64,000 nucleotides of DNA from Prosthecobacter vanneervenii. Its GTDB lineage: Bacteria > Verrucomicrobiota > Verrucomicrobiia > Verrucomicrobiales > Verrucomicrobiaceae. The position numbers were made by a program, and so were the translations under genes. Position 1 is the first letter of the stretch. Each line of letters begins with the position of its first letter. Location of the stretch: the NCBI RefSeq assembly GCF_014203095.1, contig NZ_JACHIG010000006.1, forward strand, positions 1-64,000. Reading direction: 5' to 3'. This document shows, piece by piece, positions 27,401 to 31,409 of the stretch. Below the pieces are notes generated by a model. The model saw only the letters and a list, made by a program, of their open reading frames with translations. It had not been told where the DNA came from and ran no database searches.

Positions 27401-28336
27401 TGAAGAGGTGAATGTCTGGCTGAAACTGCTGCCAACAAAGGCGTCTGGGATCGTGGAAGGGCTGAGGCTGATGGTGGGGCACACGGGTGTGATCGTGTAG
27501 GCCTGAGATCCTGCGCAGGTGTTGGCTCCGGTGGCGGTGACTGTGAATGTGGCGGAGGCACTGCTGGTGGGAGTGCCGGAAAGCACCCCTGCGCTGCTCA
27601 GGGAAAGACCGGCGGGCAGCGTGCCTGAAGTCACCGCATAGCTGAAAGTGGTGGAAGATCCCGAAGCCGTCAGAGTCTGAGAGTACGAAGTGCCTACGGT
27701 CGGGGTGGTCACCGTGGTGGGACTGAGCGTGACCGTGGGGCACGCGATGGTCATGACGTTGTCCTCCACCTCTCCATTTCCCACGGTGCCAGTTGGGCCT
27801 GGGCTGCTGGTGGAGGTCAGACGCACACGCACACCAGCCACGCCGATGGAGGCCGTCGCGGGCACGGTGAAGTTGACGGTTCTGTTGGCTGCGGAGGTGC
27901 CGGTGGCGATGGTGGTATTGGAGGCCACCTGCTCGCCGGAGTCTGTCAGGACGCCATTACGATTGTAGTCGATCCACACGTTGAGAAAAACCGTGGCTCC
28001 GCTGCTGTTGGACACGTTGATGGTCATCGAGCCAGAGGTGCCCGCCACGATGCTGGCTGGCAGGGTGACACCATCTTCGTCATCATTGCCTGTGGTGTCG
28101 TCACCGGTGGCGGTGGCGTTGGCCGTGATTACAGACTCCGTGTCGGTGCTGGCGCCGATTTTGATGCTGCTGATCTGCGTGCTGCCAGCGCTGCCAAACA
28201 AGGAGTAGTCGCTAAAATCCGTCGCCGCACCGGCGGTCGTTGCAGCCACCAGCAGCACGCTGGTCATGAAAACGATCAGACGCGCCGCTGTGAGGCGGCA
28301 CGTCAGGTGGTGCAATCGTGATGCGGATTCCCTCAT
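9404..28336 (-). CDS. Giant exported GEVED / putative-Ig repeat protein (6310 aa)
   Basis: This is one uninterrupted frame of 6310 residues with an N-terminal signal region (basic start, then LIVFMTSVLLVAATTAGAA). Reading N to C: one GEVED unit, 3 putative-Ig (He_PIG-like) units, 3 GEVED units, a propeller-like segment (about residues 950-1250), a diverged and a canonical SdrD-B-like unit, 1 GEVED, 11 Ig units, 10 GEVED, 13 Ig units, 2 SdrD-B-like units, and a C-terminal region resembling TIGR02597 proteins (about 6055-6310). That makes about 15 GEVED and 27 Ig units. GEVED units carry acidic DDITGxDDEDGV and WIDYNNNGVLTDSGEQ loops that look calcium-binding. Most Ig units begin with CP and hold a second Cys (ANGC), suggesting a disulfide in each. 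It has no PEP-CTERM tail. The start lies 10 bases after the stop of the PEP-CTERM gene, so the two are cotranscribed. A surface adhesin, sheath or matrix role is inference. Confidence 0.9.
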   Translation of the reverse strand: MRESASRLHHLTCRLTAARLIVFMTSVLLVAATTAGAATDFSDYSLFGSAGSTQISSIKIGASTDTESVITANATATGDDTTGNDDEDGVTLPASIVAGTSGSMTINVSNSSGATVFLNVWIDYNRNGVLTDSGEQVASNTTIATGTSAANRTVNFTVPATASIGVAGVRVRLTSTSSPGPTGTVGNGEVEDNVMTIACPTVTLSPTTVTTPTVGTSYSQTLTASGSSTTFSYAVTSGTLPAGLSLSSAGVLSGTPTSSASATFTVTATGANTCAGSQAYTITPVCPTISLSPSTIPDAFVGSSFSQTFTSSGGTGSYSYAVTSGTLPSGLSLSSAGVLSGTPTTSNGAGTNVTIQATDANGCRGSQTYTVQVCPVITISPATLPATSINAPYTQSVSGSGGATPYTYAIASGSLPSGLSLNPSTGLINGTVSSTAAATFTVSATDANGCVATRSYTLTPPTTDFGDFASFGSVSSNYNSNLKLGMVLDTESVAVTNSTATGDDITGADDEDGVTLPAYVVQGTSGSMTVNVTNNTGATAYLNAWIDYNNNGVLTDSGEQIAANTTIATGTTAANRALSFTVPATAAQATVGVRVRLTSTSSPGPTGASGNGEVEDYVVSILPATDFGDDSAFGIAGSTLSTSLRMGAQVDSESSGLGNAAATGDDTNGVDDEDGVTVPTSVVQGQTGVTVTVNLTNSTGADAYLNGWIDFNNNGVLTDVGEQIVVNDVVATGTSGASRSYTFTVPASAAPGVIGVRFRLTSSASPGNSGISGTGEVEDYAITVVPGSDRGDFSMFADASSYNTSTLSIGDLEDTEITAVTNLAATGDDITNISDEDGVTLQAILVQGQAGVAVTVKLNNTSGAPAYLNGWLDFNNNGSLTDADDQVITNVVVDDGTVGDYQTFYFDVPSNATLGSVGARFRLTSAASPGPTGASSYGEVEDYTTTIVAPSSNFRDYFYTIRSAGGRFYLDEISVYNPNSSSPTVSVTPGILDLTTASTGFNASATDAYMNGLALDWLNRRFYWLATSTGSSGYNANLYTAAYDNVSKTWSYQLVTGSSLSNIPLNTGSPVSGSASSGAFPRAAYYNGAYYAGGQLSNNVAVWNLSANGLSLNSPAITDYTSFFHTSQTFNGGDFVIRPQDGLLVTSTVINSANTLFTQFIDNGINPSGSAATSVNFDAQIPYSTNSSVQIAGVGGVSRLYALGATGTNIYRIDNYDTSSPVGVRVGPLPTASYTDLSEGISSSVTSLGVKGIVYNDINGLSDGILSGTGTNAGGTLYAMLVDGSGNLVDSFPVKSDGTFILGGATANTTYRVVLSTSYGSLGSTAPAAALPKGWLNAGEFLGSGAGSDGTVDGRLTVAVGSVGVVNATFGLSQTLSIGDTVWNDVNNNGLFDSGESGIGSVTVQLWSPGTDNAIGGTGTAADTLITTSTTDATGSYSFAGLAAGRYFVTVTPPTLYSFVSSTVAGDNGVDNDNNGSQPGGRATTVYSPVITLAQATEPGNLTAGSGDNTEDTIDFGLLTAYDYGDYSSFGSAGSALVSNLFIGSQTDAEYSAVTNTTATGDDITGVDDEDGVTVPAALVQGTSGTLSVTMTNTSGASAFLNAWVDFNGNGVLTDSGEQVASNTVIANGTNAATRNITFTVPSGATTGTAGVRVRLTSVSTPGSVGTSGNGEVEDYTVSICPSITLSPTTAAAAAVGTAYSQTISANGGTSPYTYSVSSGTLPAWATLSSGGVLSGTPTTTTSATFTVRATDARGCSGTVSYTITPVCSTVTIAQTSLPQGTMGVAYSTTLTAGGGLAPYGSWSITSGTLPSGLSLATGTGVISGTPTATASPATTLTVRVVDANGCPGTQNVTLQICPVVTLTPATLSAATVGTAYSQTITASGGTAPYSYTVSSGTLPTWATLTSAGALSGTPNSTTSATFTVRATDANGCAGTLSYTLAPICPTITIGQSTLPQGIVGTAYSTTLTATGGTSPYSSWTITSGTLPAGLTLAASTGIISGTPTASASPSTTLTVRVNDTYGCQGSKSITLQICPVLTISPTTLSTPTVGTSYSQTLTTSGGASPYTYTVTSGALPTWATLSSSGVLSGTPNSTTSATFTVKATDANNCSSTLSYTVIPVCPTITIGQSSLPQGTVGTAYSTTLSATGGTAPYSSWTITSGNLPAGLTLNASTGVISGTPTASASPSTTITVRVNDTYGCQGSKSITLQICPVITLSPATPAAGMVGSAYSQSFSANGGSSAYTYAVASGTLPAGLTLNSSTGVVSGTPTTQVSSNVTLRVTDANGCVGTLAVTFAISCPVITLTPATLSPGIVGTAYSQTVSASGGSSSYTYAVSSGTLPSGLSLNASTGIISGTPTLSNGAGSTFTISATDSFNCAGTKSYTVQVCPAMSLLPATLPVATVGTAFSQTITTSSGASPFTYTIPSGTLPPWATLSSAGVLSGTPTSTASYTFTIKSTDTYGCSTTRTYILAPACPNVTIAPTSLNGGIVGSAYSATLSATPSATYSWTVASGALPAGLSLNSSTGVVSGSPTTGGTASFTVSASTGPVAVPQLKFSTYNLDLNPGDSFNIRDYVLPSDGSSSPIDWSKVSFTYTSAGANDPTTPADWNLTSFNAGQLVTVTSADAAAGGNSGTGRFRIYIVRAGQSTYDDHMEIRVDPTVTSLVNSAKVSPPIPMACSGTRAYTVKICPVITMTPSTLPNGTINSAYSQTISASGGATPYVYAVSSGTLPAGLTLNTSTGVLSGTPTSVTSTTFVISATDANGCAVTQSYTVAPAPDTDYGDYSVFGSVGSRMNSTLRLGATTDAEATATTNTSATGDDITGIDDEDGVVIASSITQGAAASMTVTMTNTSGASAYLNVWIDFNGNGLLTDSGEQIATNILVATGTTNSPRIVSFFTPVNATLGTVGVRTRLTSTSSPGATGISGNGEVEDFVTTITAPTTDFGDFSLFADASSTGSTNLRIGALVDLEGTSTLNAAATGDDITNQDDEDGVTFPSMTAGQPITLPVTVTNNTGAVAYLNAWIDFNNNGALTDAGEQIATNVSVATGLTNSTVNVSFTVPTNAVTAAATIGTRFRLTSVSSPGSIGAAGTGEVEDHGVTILAPLTDFGDFSGAPTVSNTASTNLRLGALVDTEYAATTDATATGDDITGVDDEDGVTLPAMTAGAPATIPVTATNATGSPAYLNVWIDYNNNGVFTDAGEQIATNTGVPTGTNNATFNISITVPAAAVTGTNLGVRARISTDISPGSTGAGGVGEVEDYVVNIAQPTTDFGDYSLFTLASSTASSALRLGALTDTEYNATTNTTATGDDITGVDDEDGVTLPSMIAGGPAVIPVVVTNTSGTTAYFNAWIDFNGNGVLTDPGEQIVTNVTVATGTSNSTQNLSITVPATTLTGVNIGVRTMLTSSASPSSTGYVGTGEIEDYVVNITAPTTDFGDFSGFADASQGISPSLQMGASVDAEYASTRNATATGDDTTGIDDEDGVTLPSMTAGQTVTIPVVITNSTGALGYLNAWIDYNNNGVLTDAGEQIATNINIPTGSSGTTFNITLTVPTTAVTGTNVGARFRLSAPTSPGSTGANAAVGEIEDYVINIAAPTLDYSDFNGFGNASSTASTALRMGALVDAEYNPTVNAAATGDDITGSDDEDGVTMPSLSAGVAATIPVVVTNTSGASAFLNAWIDYNNNGVLTDSGEQIATNIIIATGTSAATRNIAITVPNTATTGTNLGVRFRLTSVSSPGPTGTSGTGEVEDYLVNIVGPTIDYGDWSGAADASNTIVSSLKLGSLIDAEFSSTKNATATGDDITYLADEDGVALPAMTAGGSYSIPVIVTNTSGATAYLNAWIDYNNNGVFTDTGEQILTNVSVANGSSGTTLNQNITVPATATTGTSLGVRFRLTSAISPGSTGTGGGNGEVEDYVTTIAVPTTDFGDLTKFGSASSTMNSNLRLGLLEDTEFTATTNTTATGDDITNQADEDGVTLPVMTAGAPATIPVVVTNNTGSAAYLNAWIDYNNNGVLTDSGEQIATNVSIPTGSSGITQNLSITIPANALTGTSLGVRVRLTSVTSPGSTGASGSGEVEDYVTTIAAPLLDYGDLSTMADAASTSLSGLRLGALIDTEYVSTKNATATGDDITNLADEDGVVLPSMIAGAPATIPVTVTNTTGSTAYLNVWIDYNNNASFADSSEQIATNVSIPTGSSNATQNLSITVPANAITGSNVGVRVRLTDVLTPGATGNIGNGEVEDYVTVIAVPTTDFGDWNGALDASSIASSNLRMGALADTEYVSTRNSTATGDDITNLADEDGVTLGSQTPGTAGNATVVVTNNSGATGYLNAWIDYNNNGSFTDSGEQIATNIAIATGTNGAVQTVNFIVPITAIPGQRGARFRLTSTQNPTPVGASGIGEVEDYMAAITCLPIALSPTTLTTPTVGTAYSQSVTASGSQGTPYTYSIGSGSLPAGLTMSSTGVISGTPTSSAAATFTVVAADIYSCTGTASYTLTPACPAIVVSPTTLPSGSINTAYSQTISASGGNGTYTYSVSSGTLPAGLSLNSSTGVVSGTPTSSNGAGVSVTFKATDIYGCFGTRTATFIICPVVTLTPATLPAPVVGTAYSQTLAGSGGATPYTFSLASGTLPTWATLSSSGVLSGTPTSTTAATFSVKATDANGCSGTLSYTITPVCPTISITQSTLPQGTIGTAYSTTLSATGGTAPYGSWTITSGTLPAGLNLSAAGVISGTPTATASPATTITVRTTDTYGCQGSKSITLQICPIVTLAPTTLTTPVVGTAYSQTITASGGTAPYTYTLASGSLPAWASLSSAGVITGTPTSTTAATFSVKATDANGCAGTLSYTLTPNCPAISITPVTSAQGIVGTAYSQTLTASGGTAPYSSWTVTSGTLPAGLSLSTGGVISGTPTTSNGAGVSVTLRVTDNYGCQGTQVILIQVCPVITVSPATLATATVSTAYSQTITATGGASPYTYTVSSGTLPTWATLSSSGVLSGTPDSPNSATFTVKATDANGCFGTQSYTLTPVCPTLTISPTTATTGTVGTAYSQTLSGSGGTGPYASWTVTSGSLPAGLSLNASTGVISGTPTASTGAATSFVVRTTDARGCQVTATISLKICPVVTLAPTTLATATAGASYSQTISASGGVSPYVYAVASGTLPAGLTFNTSTGVLSGTPTAVASATFTISATDANGCPGTRSYTLTPACQTITVTPATLPAATVNTAYSQTVSSSGGLGTVTYSISSGALPAGLSLNSTTGVISGTPTSTAAATFTVRATDGNACTGTLSYTVTPACPVITVTPATLTTGGVGVAYSQTMTASGGIAPYGSWTVTSGTLPAGLTLNASTGVISGTPTTSNGTGVNVTIRATDANGCQGSAVASIKICPVITQSPATLTAPVVGTAYSQTISGSGGVSPYTFTITSGTLPAGLTLSSSGVLSGTATSTTTATFTVKATASDGCSGTANYTVTPVCPALSLTPSGALPLAYLGTSYTQTLTASGGTAPYTYTLQSGDLPSGVLLSSTGIISGTPAAKGTFPVNVKATDTYGCSQTFSLSIQVLTLSIGNLVFEDSNNNGLKDSGEPGVAGATVQLFTTGDDNAIGGTGTAADTQVGSSLTTDSTGAYLFNSLPSGNYYVKVTPPADYLYTGGTPDTADDNVDNNNDGAQPGGAGTPVFSPVVNLSGGAESITDGDTDPNTNLTVDFGLWSSVTVGNFVFLDINGDGRRNEGESLGNIYVELYAQGATPGVDTPVSVGSSGCSCKGRYYLDGLNPGTYFLHIPASQFSTGMPLEGLLPMSSVVAGDDDVGQDLIFNNSPATNGASTAAFTLRPGFCPVGTAESGAEGSTDDAIDARVDLTRDLGIVAPAGTGFAASEVIRRYIVTGGFVASVLPGASTFATWSQDSAIGGPADDPDEDGLPNLLEYALGTDPASPLQPNRFALTHDSTGSLTALLTVPSATHDDLIISLETLTDLTQSGKASAWKKLSMASTTTINADGTLTRAYGTLEKLLVFKGLDAGYLHLRVDLDANRDGVPEATVTSAIQGWGRQSFATGSRTFSMPLLNAAFFTGRAVSVSGSEVMLPAIITLPAGSLYLEALDGPLAGQRFEIDATASSGNTVVLLGGQDLSGLTGAHICIRLHHTLSVLLPPASFSSEDRVLFFDPAAGNYTTCTNTSGSWISDILSMNARPFAAHEAAMVQIRGAGNVLMFTGEVRQTSLATALVAGTQLIAPGWPVVTQAPVSGLTSGTTPDNADRLRIWDGDTTPSATDYTGYYLDGTTNPPAWKPQTAPAPDANLFPFHGYFLIRTAPGLLKQAQPW
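11700..15110 (-). repeat. 13-unit putative-Ig array within the giant gene
   Basis: Units of about 85 residues begin CP(A/V/T)I and contain a GTPTS-like turn and DANGC. Nucleotide similarity between units is high. The limits are approximate and were derived from the protein. Confidence 0.7.
15110..20010 (-). repeat. Ten-unit GEVED array within the giant gene
   Basis: Units of about 160 residues run from TDFGDxS to GEVEDYV. Nearly identical stretches recur at a period of about 480 bases, for example those encoding AYLNAWIDYNNNGV and DEDGVTLP. The limits are approximate. Confidence 0.75.
20010..23300 (-). repeat. 11-unit putative-Ig array within the giant gene
   Basis: Eleven CP-initiated units are present. 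The tenth of this block is split by an insertion of about 129 residues encoded at about 20308-20695 (see findings). The limits are approximate. Confidence 0.7.
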
Positions 28337-28346
28337 GGGGTGCTTC

Positions 28347-29054
28347 TCAAAGCAGGGTCGAGCGGTTCAGACGGCGGGCGCGGCGGATCAGGTGGGTGGC
28401 GGCAGCTGCCAGGAGCAGGACGGCGGAGCCGGGCTCTGGCACCACAGTGGTCTGCAGGCTGAAGGTTCCCGGATTGGCGGAGTAGGTCCCCGGGCCCTGC
28501 ACGTTGTTAGCACCGCCGACGACAGTCACGTGGGCATCACTCAGGTTCCAGTTGTAAGGGTTGCTGTCAGAGGGGGCTGGAATGATCCACGGGTCTCCGG
28601 TGTTGCTTGGATCGGCCGCATAGGAAACCAAGGCCCATTCACTGGTGGGAACGATGTCCTTGGAGTTGTAGGCCCAGAGATAGGCGATGTCGTCCTTGTT
28701 GAATTGATAAGCAGGGTCGGCATCAGGAGAATTGGAGCTGTTGTCAGACAGCAGGTCCACCGTGGCAGTGAAGAACTGCTGGGCGCTGTTCCAGCCGTTC
28801 AGGTCCGGGTCATAAGCACGGTCAATCACGTGCCAGTTGGCCGCCCATTGATCCACGTTCTGGTAGGTGGGCACAAAAGAGCCGAAGGTGCCAATCTCGA
28901 AGCTGTAGGTGGAGTCCAGGGCGTTTCCGGCACTGTCGAAAAGATTGTCGTTGAAGGCACTGCTCCAGAAAAACGTGCTGGCCTGGGCACCTGGAATCCA
29001 AGCCAGTGCCAAGGCTAGGCAGAGGAGTTTGGGGAGTTTGAGGGGCGTTTTCAT
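28347..29054 (-). CDS. PEP-CTERM sorting-domain protein
   Basis: This 235-residue exported protein has a signal peptide (MKTPLKLPKLLCLALALAWIP, cleavage near AQA-S). Its C-terminus is a clear PEP-CTERM signal: VPEPGSAVLLLAAAATHL followed by the basic IRRARR. Such signals are recognised by an exosortase in organisms that make exopolysaccharide. The middle region (about 25-205) is acidic and aromatic with many Asp/Asn; no enzyme family was recognised. It is the first gene of an operon with the 6310-residue protein, whose ATG follows 10 bases after the TGA. A promoter is readable at 29169-29197. No exosortase gene is in the window. Confidence 0.85.
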   Translation of the reverse strand: MKTPLKLPKLLCLALALAWIPGAQASTFFWSSAFNDNLFDSAGNALDSTYSFEIGTFGSFVPTYQNVDQWAANWHVIDRAYDPDLNGWNSAQQFFTATVDLLSDNSSNSPDADPAYQFNKDDIAYLWAYNSKDIVPTSEWALVSYAADPSNTGDPWIIPAPSDSNPYNWNLSDAHVTVVGGANNVQGPGTYSANPGTFSLQTTVVPEPGSAVLLLAAAATHLIRRARRLNRSTLL

Positions 29055-29168
29055 GCAGGGGTTTTCTTGGCTGTTCGGAGGAGGCAGGGAGGGGGTTTTG
29101 GGTGGAGAAGGGCATCCCCACGGGAGCAGCAGTGAAGATCTGGCTTCTGACGTATCAGGTATATTATA

Positions 29169-29197
29169 ATTATAATAACAGTAAAGCCGACTCTCAA
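29169..29197 (-). promoter_or_regulatory. Sigma-70-like promoter of the PEP-CTERM/giant operon
   Basis: On the minus strand TTGAGA (29192-29197) and a perfect TATAAT (29169-29174) are separated by exactly 17 bases. The -10 is embedded in an AT-rich dyad. Initiation would be near 29162, leaving a leader of about 108 bases before the ATG at 29054. Confidence 0.65.
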
Positions 29198-29387
29198 GCC
29201 TGAATTACCATTTATTTTGGAAATCTTTACTTTCTCAGCGGCTTTTGGTGCCATCTGCCGTTTTCTTAAGCGCTCAGGGTGGCTTTTTCGCAGGCTGGGG
29301 GCGTTCAGGGGGGGCTGTCAGCCAGTCTGCGGCAGCCACGGCCACAAATTGTCGTGGCATACAGCCGTGGTGCGGCTAAGGGAGCAC

Positions 29388-29624
29388 ATGAAGTTGGCAC
29401 AAGGTCAGATCTGGAGGCAGGGGGAAGAGTATTACCGCATCGTGAAATGGGCGCGTCTTTCAATCGAGTACAAGGCGATGAAGGACCCTGCCACCAAGCA
29501 GGGAACGCTGCACACGGTGACCAAGAAGGAGTTTTGCCGCCTGATCAAAGGAGCCGAACTGCTAGGGCCGGGAGGCCTTTCCCAAACAGAGGCTGAGGCT
29601 ATTCCCGCTCCAGAAGAAGAGTGA
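29388..29624 (+). CDS. Small conserved-looking basic protein (78 aa)
   Basis: The protein starts MKLAQGQIWRQGEEYYRIVK and has 78 residues. The chosen ATG at 29388 has TAAGGGA six bases upstream; the open frame reaches back to 29217 but the upstream codons do not look coding. The first 55 residues look like a compact beta fold with Lys/Arg and ending KKEFCRLIKGAELL, and the tail is acidic. The function is unknown. Its last 26 bases overlap the end of the convergent rRNA methyltransferase gene. Confidence 0.6.
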   Translation: MKLAQGQIWRQGEEYYRIVKWARLSIEYKAMKDPATKQGTLHTVTKKEFCRLIKGAELLGPGGLSQTEAEAIPAPEEE

Positions 29625-30681
29625 ACTCGTGCCGGTTGTAGGTCAGGTGTGTCTGGGCAAAGAGCCGCAGACCCGCCGCCGTGGCCATGGAGACGATGAG
29701 CCGGAAGAGCTCGTTGGGCTCCTCCACGTTATCGATGCGTGGCACTTTGAGCGTAAAAACGACCAGACCGCCCGTTTTGAGGAAACGTGAGAGGCGGATG
29801 ACCTGCTCGATGGATTCCTCAGGCGGGCCGTTCATGTCGCAGAGCAGGGCGTCATAGGAGGTGCCTGCCTTGGGCTGGAAGGCTGCCACGTCCTCCAGAA
29901 AAAATCGCAGGCCTGGACGCCCGTTGAGGCGCTTGTCCAGCGGAGCGCGGTCAATGGCTGTGACTCGAAAGTTTCGGGCCAGCAGCTCGGAGGTCATGCC
30001 GCCGGGGCAGGCCCCCAGCTCGATCCAGTGGCTGCCCTCTTTGAGCGGCGGGCGGTAGAGCAGCAGATAGTGCAGCGCTTCGGCGATCTTGGCTCCGGCT
30101 CGGCTGATGGTGTCCGGTGCATCCTGGTCGATGTATTTGCTGCCACCTGGGTAGAGTCCGTTGCAGGCACGCGGGCTCTGCATGCCACAGAAGAGGCCCT
30201 CTTTCCCAACCAGGCAGAAAAGGGTCTCCGCTTCCGGATTCTGCTCCTCCACCGTGTCAGCAGGCAGTTTGGGAAAAAGCTGCAGCACGCGGCCGCGCAG
30301 GTTGGACGCCAGGCTGCGGTAATACTTGTCCGGAGAGGTGGGATGCAGCGTGCCGATGAAGATGCCCTGCGGGCGGCGCTCTCCAAATTTTCTCAGCAGT
30401 GTCTGTGCAGCTTTCTCAATGAAGCCCTCCATTTTCTGCGGATTGCAGGGCCAGGTGTGCTCCATGGGCAGGTTCCAGCGGACAAATTTACCTGTCTCGG
30501 ACTGCCGGATGGCGGCAGGTGCGGTGGTCTTGATGAGATAATAATCCTGCCCCAGGCGTGTGTTGGATGCAGCGCCGATCCCGAGCAAGACCTCCTCAGC
30601 GATTCCTTCGAAAATTTCAGGGATTCGCGCCAGCCAGGGCTGGAGGGCTGGGGTGGTGTCTTGCGGGGGACTTTCTGGCAT
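29599..30681 (-). CDS. RlmM-like 23S rRNA 2'-O-methyltransferase (FtsJ domain)
   Basis: The C-terminal half is an FtsJ-type SAM-dependent methyltransferase: WIELGACPGGMTSELLARNF is the SAM-binding motif I, AIDRAPLD follows, CDMNGPPEE carries the catalytic Asp region, and VVFTLKVPRID supplies the later Lys. The N-terminal half (residues 1-190) fits the THUMP-containing part of RlmM, and the length of 360 matches RlmM (about 366). RlmM methylates the 2'-O of C2498 of 23S rRNA in E. coli; the same target here is inferred. It is the last gene of a minus-strand run, 47 bases after the response regulator. Confidence 0.75.
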   Translation of the reverse strand: MPESPPQDTTPALQPWLARIPEIFEGIAEEVLLGIGAASNTRLGQDYYLIKTTAPAAIRQSETGKFVRWNLPMEHTWPCNPQKMEGFIEKAAQTLLRKFGERRPQGIFIGTLHPTSPDKYYRSLASNLRGRVLQLFPKLPADTVEEQNPEAETLFCLVGKEGLFCGMQSPRACNGLYPGGSKYIDQDAPDTISRAGAKIAEALHYLLLYRPPLKEGSHWIELGACPGGMTSELLARNFRVTAIDRAPLDKRLNGRPGLRFFLEDVAAFQPKAGTSYDALLCDMNGPPEESIEQVIRLSRFLKTGGLVVFTLKVPRIDNVEEPNELFRLIVSMATAAGLRLFAQTHLTYNRHEFTLLLERE

Positions 30682-30728
30682 CGGTGATTATTCTGCAACT
30701 CGCCCGGCATTGCATGGACTGCAAGTGC

Positions 30729-31409
30729 TCAGCGCGCCTGCTGGCGCGTAACCCACTCGACGGCGGCGCGCACCAGCTCCGGAGCTGTGCTGATGCCGAG
30801 CTTGGCCTTGATGTGAGAGCGGTGGGCCTCCACGGTTTTGACGCTCAGCCGCAGATCATGCGCGATCATGCTGGTGCCGCGCCCTTTGCCGAGGAGCTCA
30901 AAGATTTCCAGCTCACGGTCGCTGAGCTTTTCCACCATGCTTTTGGAGCCATGATCCTTGCCTGAGACAAAGCTGTTCAGCATCAGGAGATTGGCAGCAG
31001 CGCTGAGGTACAGCTCTCCTCGCAGCACCTGCCGGATGGCGGCCACCACTTGATCTGGCGGCGCCTGTTTCATGAGGTAGCCGCGTGCCCCGGCACGCAG
31101 CGCGCGCTCGGCGTAGAGAGATTCATCGTGCATGGAGAGCACCAATACCGGCAGGTGAGGTCTGAGCGCCTTGAGAGACTTTACCAGCTCGATGCCGTTG
31201 GTTTCCTCCAGGGAGATGTCAGAGATCACGAGGTCAAAGTCGTGGTGCTCCACCAGCCGGAGAGCCTCTGCGGCGGTCTCCGCTTCACCGCAGATCACGA
31301 TGTCATCCTCGTGCTCCAGCAGCATGACGATGCCCTTTCTGAAAATGGGATGATCATCCACAATGAGGATGCGCTGCTGCTTTTCCTGCTGGGAGGTGGT
31401 GGCTTTCAT
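30729..31409 (-). CDS. LuxR/NarL-family response regulator
   Basis: The receiver domain spans residues 1-130, with the acidic pair in ILIVDDHPIF, the phospho-acceptor Asp in LVISDISLEE, the Thr/Ser position in VLVLSMHDES and Lys in YLMKQAPP. A GerE-type HTH spans 160-226 (LSDRELEIFELLGKGRGTSM, SVKTVEAHRSHIKAKL). The ATG overlaps the kinase stop codon in an ATGA, so it is translationally coupled to the histidine kinase and is its evident partner. Targets are unknown; the operon head genes or envelope genes are possible. Confidence 0.92.
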   Translation of the reverse strand: MKATTSQQEKQQRILIVDDHPIFRKGIVMLLEHEDDIVICGEAETAAEALRLVEHHDFDLVISDISLEETNGIELVKSLKALRPHLPVLVLSMHDESLYAERALRAGARGYLMKQAPPDQVVAAIRQVLRGELYLSAAANLLMLNSFVSGKDHGSKSMVEKLSDRELEIFELLGKGRGTSMIAHDLRLSVKTVEAHRSHIKAKLGISTAPELVRAAVEWVTRQQAR

